From the NCBI GenBank assembly GCA_900544605.1, contig UQVP01000022.1, positions 1-15,540 on the forward strand: 15,540 nt of DNA. The letters are read 5' to 3'. This DNA is from an uncultured Mycoplasmatota bacterium. GTDB taxonomy: Bacteria; Bacillota_I; Bacilli_A; RF39; UBA660. Shown one piece after another: positions 11,192 through 15,540 of the stretch. How positions within the stretch are numbered: position 1 is the first letter of the stretch; every line of letters starts with the position of its first letter. The notes beneath the pieces were generated by a model that was given only the letters and a program-made list of their open reading frames with translations, searched no databases and was not told the origin of the DNA. The position numbers and the translations under genes were made by a program.

Positions 11192-14074
11192 ATGAATTTT
11201 GATATTAAGTTTATAAAAAAGAATAAAAAATTTATTTTTATATCATTAGGTGTTATAATTGTTGGCTTAATAATAGGTCTACTTATGTCTAATGTTAGTA
11301 ATAGGCTGGAAGAAAAAGAATTAGTTGATAATGGCGATGTTAATATTGGTTCGCTAGTTATTAATGAAATAATGTCATCTAATGATGGAGCGCATGCTTC
11401 AAGTGATGGAACCGTTTCCGATTGGATAGAGTTATATAATGGTAATGACTATGAAATAAATTTAAAAGGATATGGTTTATCTGATCGTAACAAAGAAACT
11501 AAATGGGCTTTTCCTGAAGTAACAATAGGTCCTAAATCATATTTAGTAGTTTATCTAACGGGTGAAACTAAAGAAGGACTTTACGCTAATTTTAAATTAA
11601 GTAGTAGAGGAGATGAATCGGTCTTTTTAACAAAGCCAAATGGTAAAGTAGTTGACGCAGTTGAAGTTACAGCTTTAAATAAAAATGAGGTTATAGCTCG
11701 TGACCTTGATGGGCACTGGTTTACATCTAAAACTATTACTCCAGGATTTCCTAATACTAAAGAAGGTTATAATGAATATTTAAGTAGCATAACAGATGAT
11801 AGTAGTAAAATAAAAATAAGTGAAATACTTCCTAAGAATGATGGTAACTTTCAAAATAGTTATAAAAACTTTTCTGGTTATATTGAAATAACTAACGAAG
11901 GAAATGATGTCGTAAACTTAAAAGATTATTGTATTTCAAATAGTTATGAAGCACCATTTAAGAAAAGACTTCCACAAATATTTATTGGAGCTCATGATAC
12001 GGTTGTGATTTATATGGGTAAATATGATAACAATGATAATGAGTACTATAGTGGCTTTAATTTAGAAAATAAGACAGGGGTTGCTATTTTAGCAAATAAT
12101 AATGGTAAAATAATTGATAGAGTTGATTATAAAGATGTTCCAAATGGAATTGCTTATGTTAAAGAAAATGGAGCGTTCTATAAAAGTGTCAATATATCAC
12201 CAGGGTATGAAAATAGTGTAGATGGTATAAATAAATTTAATGAACATAAATTAAAAAATAAAAATGATTTAATTATTAATGAAGTTATGAATAATAATAG
12301 TTCTTACTTACCACAAAATGGTAGTCAGTATTACGATTGGATAGAAGTAAAAAATAATTCTAATCATGATATTAATTTAAAAGATTATTATTTATCTACA
12401 AGTAGTAATAATTATGGAATGTATAATCTTCCAGATAAAGTGTTAAAAGCTGGAGAGTTATATATAATTATTGCTAGTGGTGATGTTAATTTAAGTAATA
12501 ATAGTTATAATCATGCTAATTTTAAAATATCAGAAGTTGAATCACTTTATTTAACTAAGAATGATGAAGTAATTGATTCAATGGTTGTTGCGGATGTTCC
12601 TTTAGGATATAGTATGGGAAGAGGAAATAATAATGGCTTTTATTATTTTAGTTCTCCAACACCAGGTAGTAATAACGGAAATGGAATAAGCGCAGTGGCG
12701 TTTATTCCATCTTTAAGTATTAGCCCAGGTGTTTATAATAATACCAATGGTTTAAAGCTAGAAATAAATGGTAATCAAACAATTTACTATACATTAGATG
12801 GAAGTATACCTACAACTTCATCTTATGTATATAAAGAACCAATAAATATCAGTAAAACAACAGTAGTAAAAGCAGCTAGTTATCAAAGTGGTAAAATAAT
12901 GAGTCCAGTTACGAATGGTTCTTATATTGTTAATGAAAATCATACTATCCCTGTTTTATCTGTTTCTTTAAATCCTAGTAGTTTTAATAGCATTCAGGCT
13001 AACAACTGGGATAATAATTTAGAAGCTAGTGCTTATGCTGAACTTTATGAGAATGGTAAAAGTTTTTCTATTCCTTGTGGGTTTAAACTATTTGGTGGTT
13101 CAACGAGGGGAATGGCTAAAAAAAGTTTTGCTTTAAAATTTAGAAAGAAATATGGTGCTTCGTCTTTAAAGTATCAAGTATTTGAAAATCGTGATTATTC
13201 TGAATTTGATACACTAGTTATAAGAAGTGGTTCACAAGATAGTGATTTTGCTTTTATGAGAGATTCACTTATGACTAGTTTAGTTGATGGAGTTACTAAC
13301 TTAAAAGTTCAAGCATATAAATCAGTTATTCTTTATATAAATGGTAATTACTGGGGTGTTTATAATATTCGTGAAAAAGTGGATGATGATTTTATTGCTA
13401 ATAACTTTAATGTTGATGGTAGTAAAGCTAATATTGTAAGGATTGATAATAATATCAGTACTGGTTCAATTGATGACTATAGAAATGTTGTAAATTATTT
13501 AAATACTCATGATATGTCAATAGATAGTAATTATGAATATATAAAAACAAAATTAAATATTGAATCATTTGCTGATTTCTGGGCTGCAGAATCTTGGGTT
13601 ACTAACAACGATATTATTAACACTAGATTTTATTCTCATCCTGATATTGATAATGGTAGAATAAATATGATTTTCTATGATTTAGATTATGCAATGTGGA
13701 ATACAAGAAATAATTATTTTGCATTCTCTGTTCAACCCGAAGGTATGAGTGATTTTAATGTATCAACAGAGATGATGAGAAGTTTAATTAAAAGCAAAAA
13801 ATTTAGAAGTGATTATTTAGATCGAATTAGCTATCAATATAAGAATGTATGGACAGAAGAAAGAGTTACTAATAAAATAAATGAGATTTATAATAAATTA
13901 AAACCAGAGATGGAGAGAAATCAAAAACGTTGGAGTATGACAATGAAAGATTGGGAAGACAATGTTGATAAATTAAGAGATTATGCAAAAAATAGAGGAG
14001 CGTACTATAAGAGTACGGCTAAGTCTTTCTTTAATTTAACTAATGATGAAATGAAGAATTATTTTGGTGATTAG
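11192..14074 (+). CDS. CotH-type kinase with three lamin-tail domains, membrane-anchored
   Basis: A 960-residue surface protein. A basic start and one membrane helix (about 14-33) anchor it without a clear cleavage site. Three lamin-tail domains follow, each with the I-x-E-I/V ... W/Y-I-E-I/L/V ... N-L-K-x-Y motif: about 53-190 (VINEIM, DWIELYN, INLKGYGLS), 206-345 (KISEIL, GYIEITN, VNLKDYCIS) and 358-495 (IINEVM, DWIEVKN, INLKDYYLS). A chitobiase/hexosaminidase C-terminal-like beta domain lies at about 510-580 (YYTLDGSIP). The CotH domain (about 588-935) shows GGSTRGMAKKSFALKF, the IRSGSQDSDFAFMRD segment, YWGVYNIREKVDDDF and the metal-binding DLD at 830-832. CotH of Bacillus is a spore-coat protein kinase; here the context is vegetative surface or extracellular. 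AGGAG (11177-11181) is 10 bases before ATG. First gene of a three-gene operon. Confidence 0.88.
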   Translation: MNFDIKFIKKNKKFIFISLGVIIVGLIIGLLMSNVSNRLEEKELVDNGDVNIGSLVINEIMSSNDGAHASSDGTVSDWIELYNGNDYEINLKGYGLSDRNKETKWAFPEVTIGPKSYLVVYLTGETKEGLYANFKLSSRGDESVFLTKPNGKVVDAVEVTALNKNEVIARDLDGHWFTSKTITPGFPNTKEGYNEYLSSITDDSSKIKISEILPKNDGNFQNSYKNFSGYIEITNEGNDVVNLKDYCISNSYEAPFKKRLPQIFIGAHDTVVIYMGKYDNNDNEYYSGFNLENKTGVAILANNNGKIIDRVDYKDVPNGIAYVKENGAFYKSVNISPGYENSVDGINKFNEHKLKNKNDLIINEVMNNNSSYLPQNGSQYYDWIEVKNNSNHDINLKDYYLSTSSNNYGMYNLPDKVLKAGELYIIIASGDVNLSNNSYNHANFKISEVESLYLTKNDEVIDSMVVADVPLGYSMGRGNNNGFYYFSSPTPGSNNGNGISAVAFIPSLSISPGVYNNTNGLKLEINGNQTIYYTLDGSIPTTSSYVYKEPINISKTTVVKAASYQSGKIMSPVTNGSYIVNENHTIPVLSVSLNPSSFNSIQANNWDNNLEASAYAELYENGKSFSIPCGFKLFGGSTRGMAKKSFALKFRKKYGASSLKYQVFENRDYSEFDTLVIRSGSQDSDFAFMRDSLMTSLVDGVTNLKVQAYKSVILYINGNYWGVYNIREKVDDDFIANNFNVDGSKANIVRIDNNISTGSIDDYRNVVNYLNTHDMSIDSNYEYIKTKLNIESFADFWAAESWVTNNDIINTRFYSHPDIDNGRINMIFYDLDYAMWNTRNNYFAFSVQPEGMSDFNVSTEMMRSLIKSKKFRSDYLDRISYQYKNVWTEERVTNKINEIYNKLKPEMERNQKRWSMTMKDWEDNVDKLRDYAKNRGAYYKSTAKSFFNLTNDEMKNYFGD

Positions 14075-14075
14075 A

Positions 14076-14759
14076 ATGAGAAAATATAGAAATGAAATAA
14101 AATTTATTATAAGTAAAACAATGGCTGAAGTATTAAAGCAAAGGCTTAGTCTAATAATGAGTGTAGATAATAATTCATATAATAGTGATAATAGTTATTT
14201 AATTAGAAGTTTATATTTTGATAATGAAAATAGTGATGCTTATTATGAAAAGATGGATGGTGTAGAATACCGTAAAAAATATCGTATTCGTATTTATAAT
14301 TTTGATGATAAGTTTATTCGCTTAGAATGTAAATATAAACATAATAATATGACTTCTAAAGATCAAATATTGATTGATAAAGAACTTTGTAGTAAAATTA
14401 TAAATGGTAAGATAGACGAGATTGACTTAACAAAAGATAATCTTTTAAGACAATTTGCTTTAGATTATAGACTTAATAGATTAAATCCATCAATCATTGT
14501 TGATTATAATCGTGTAGCATTTACTTATCATGTATCAGATGTTAGAATTACTTTTGATTCACAAATTAAATCTGGTATGTATAATTATAATTTGTTTGAT
14601 AAGAACGCTACAACATATAGAGTTATTGATGATAACCAAATGGTTTTAGAAGTAAAGTTTAATGAAATACTTCCTGAAAGTATTGCACTTATTTTACAAA
14701 CAGTTCCAACGTTTAGGCAAGCGTTTTCTAAATTTGCCACATGTCGAAATATTAAATAA
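14076..14759 (+). CDS. VTC-domain protein (polyphosphate polymerase-like)
   Basis: A 227-residue protein consisting of a VTC domain, the tunnel-shaped catalytic fold of the vacuolar polyphosphate polymerase Vtc4 within the CYTH/triphosphate tunnel class. Visible are the alternating charged beta strands expected inside the tunnel: K9 (EIKF), R44 (RSLYFDN), R70 and R72 (KYRIRIYN), E84 and K86 (LECKYK), R146 (DYNR), E192 and K194 (LEVKF) and K219 (FSKF). These residues bind phosphate and metal in the family. No SPX domain or membrane helix is present. ATG 14076 follows the CotH stop by one base, with GGTG at 14066-14069; translation is likely coupled. Inferred role: making or handling polyphosphate at the membrane with the DUF4956 partner. 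Confidence 0.85.
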   Translation: MRKYRNEIKFIISKTMAEVLKQRLSLIMSVDNNSYNSDNSYLIRSLYFDNENSDAYYEKMDGVEYRKKYRIRIYNFDDKFIRLECKYKHNNMTSKDQILIDKELCSKIINGKIDEIDLTKDNLLRQFALDYRLNRLNPSIIVDYNRVAFTYHVSDVRITFDSQIKSGMYNYNLFDKNATTYRVIDDNQMVLEVKFNEILPESIALILQTVPTFRQAFSKFATCRNIK

Positions 14760-14771
14760 GGAGTTGAAATT

Positions 14772-15443
14772 ATGAGTTTTGTAGATATGATTAAAAAAAG
14801 TGTTGTAGCAGAATTTACAGGAACAATATCTGTAGATAAAGTATTATTATCTCTTGCAATAGCGTTTATAATAGGAATATTTATTATATACGTTTATAAA
14901 AAAACATATAGTGGAGTTATTTATTCTAAATCATTCTCACTATGCATTATTCTTCTTACGATGGTAACATCAATGATTATTAGAACTATCAGTTCTAATC
15001 TAGCATTATCACTTGGTATGGTTGGTGCTCTTTCTATTGTAAGATTTAGAACAGCTATCAAAGAACCTACTGATACCGCATTTATGTTTTGGGGAATTAC
15101 CGCAGGTATAATGTCAGGTGCTGGACTTTATTTAGTTGCTATTATAGCTTCTGTTGGTATAGGAGTTCTTTATATGGTTGGTTATACAATGGGCTTTAAA
15201 ACAAATAGACAATTTCTATTTATTCTAAAGTATGAAGCAAGTAGTGATAAAAGAATAATTGATGCTTTAAAGAAATTACCTAAAACAAAATTAAAAAGCA
15301 AATCAATTGTAAAAAATACAATAGAACTTACTTTTGAAGTAGAACTTAAAGATGATGATACAAAGATATTAGATGATTTTAAAGATATCGATGGAGTAGT
15401 AAGTGCTAGTGTAATTAGTTATCAAAATGATTTTGGAGCTTAG
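14772..15443 (+). CDS. DUF4956 membrane protein
   Basis: A 223-residue protein with four membrane helices in the first two thirds (about 25-43, 55-73, 78-90 plus 103-135). The family's central motif is LGMVGALSIVRFRTAIKEP with the following FMFWGITAGIM. The last 75 residues form a soluble alpha/beta, ACT-like C-terminal domain (EASSDKRIIDALKKLP ... VELKDDDTKILDDFKDIDGV). DUF4956 genes recur next to VTC and CotH genes in many bacteria; the biochemical role is unknown. AAGGAG (14758-14763) gives a clear start 12 bases after the VTC stop. It closes the operon, with a terminator over its stop. Confidence 0.87.
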   Translation: MSFVDMIKKSVVAEFTGTISVDKVLLSLAIAFIIGIFIIYVYKKTYSGVIYSKSFSLCIILLTMVTSMIIRTISSNLALSLGMVGALSIVRFRTAIKEPTDTAFMFWGITAGIMSGAGLYLVAIIASVGIGVLYMVGYTMGFKTNRQFLFILKYEASSDKRIIDALKKLPKTKLKSKSIVKNTIELTFEVELKDDDTKILDDFKDIDGVVSASVISYQNDFGA

Positions 15444-15453
15444 AGCTCTTTTT
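15435..15453 (+). terminator. Terminator of the CotH-VTC-DUF4956 operon
   Basis: GGAGCT (15435-15440) pairs with AGCTCT (15444-15449) around the TAG stop codon as loop, followed by T through 15453. Short stem but G+C-rich for this genome. Confidence 0.7.
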
Positions 15454-15466
15454 CTTTACAAAAATA

Positions 15467-15495
15467 TTGCATTATAAAAAACAATTATGTATAAT
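15467..15495 (+). promoter_or_regulatory. Promoter of the next gene
   Basis: TTGCAT (15467-15472), 17 bp, TATAAT (15490-15495), 26 bases before the ATG at 15521. Confidence 0.75.
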
Positions 15496-15520
15496 TAGTA
15501 TAGTAAAGGAAAGTGGTAGT

Positions 15521-15540
15521 ATGGTTAAAGTAGTATCTAA
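15521..15540 (+). CDS. Start of an unidentified gene (cut by the window end)
   Basis: ATG 15521 opens a frame reading MVKVVS up to the window edge, behind a strong promoter and the purine-rich site AAAGGAAAGTGG (15505-15516). Six residues are too few to assign a product. Confidence 0.5.

Overview
The window is from a low-GC, A+T-rich Firmicute, most likely a gut Bacilli lineage related to Erysipelotrichia/RF39; the lineage is inferred from base composition, strong AGGAGG-type ribosome binding sites and gene content. TGA is used as a stop codon, as in the ATGA overlaps at 2107-2110 and 2790-2793, so this is not a Mycoplasma-type code.

Layout. (a) 1-852: the 3' part of a type IV pilin-like protein, closed by a terminator. 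(b) 891-1450: a small HD-domain phosphohydrolase gene with its own extended -10 promoter and terminator. (c) 1463-6900: a six-gene operon headed by a TetR-family repressor whose promoter contains a perfect 10-bp palindrome. It continues with a LiaF-like membrane protein, a DUF4097 beta-repeat membrane protein, an ABC ATPase and two ABC-2 permeases. The start/stop overlaps and the single terminator suggest one autoregulated envelope-stress or efflux unit. (d) 6914-8107: about 1.2 kb with no large gene but three tandem units of about 400 bp. Each has a strong forward promoter, an mRNA for a 27-30 residue hydrophobic peptide, and a convergent antisense RNA with its own consensus promoter and terminator over the mRNA 3' UTR. 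I read this as a three-copy type I toxin-antitoxin array and consider it the most interesting part of the window. (e) 8117-8191 (minus): tRNA-Arg(CCU), whose terminator overlaps the antisense promoter of the third unit. (f) 8222-9824: a second HD-domain protein and a CmpB-family (PF06541) membrane protein, closed by a bidirectional terminator. (g) 9805-11128 (minus): a HipS-like plus HipA/HipT-like kinase pair with no hipB-like gene visible. (h) 11156-15453: a CotH-kinase protein with three lamin-tail domains, a VTC-domain protein and a DUF4956 membrane protein, a recurrent gene trio probably working on phosphate or polyphosphate chemistry at the membrane. (i) 15467-15540: a strong promoter and the first codons of a further gene.

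In the array the parts fit one regulatory scheme. Each toxin mRNA can close on itself through a 20-24 bp pairing of its 5' leader with its 3' end. In units 1 and 3 the Shine-Dalgarno is also locked in a local hairpin. A short direct repeat in leader and 3' UTR gives the antisense RNA a possible second target. Units 1 and 3 are near copies. Unit 2 keeps the architecture with different stem, repeat and peptide sequences, suggesting a specificity class of its own.
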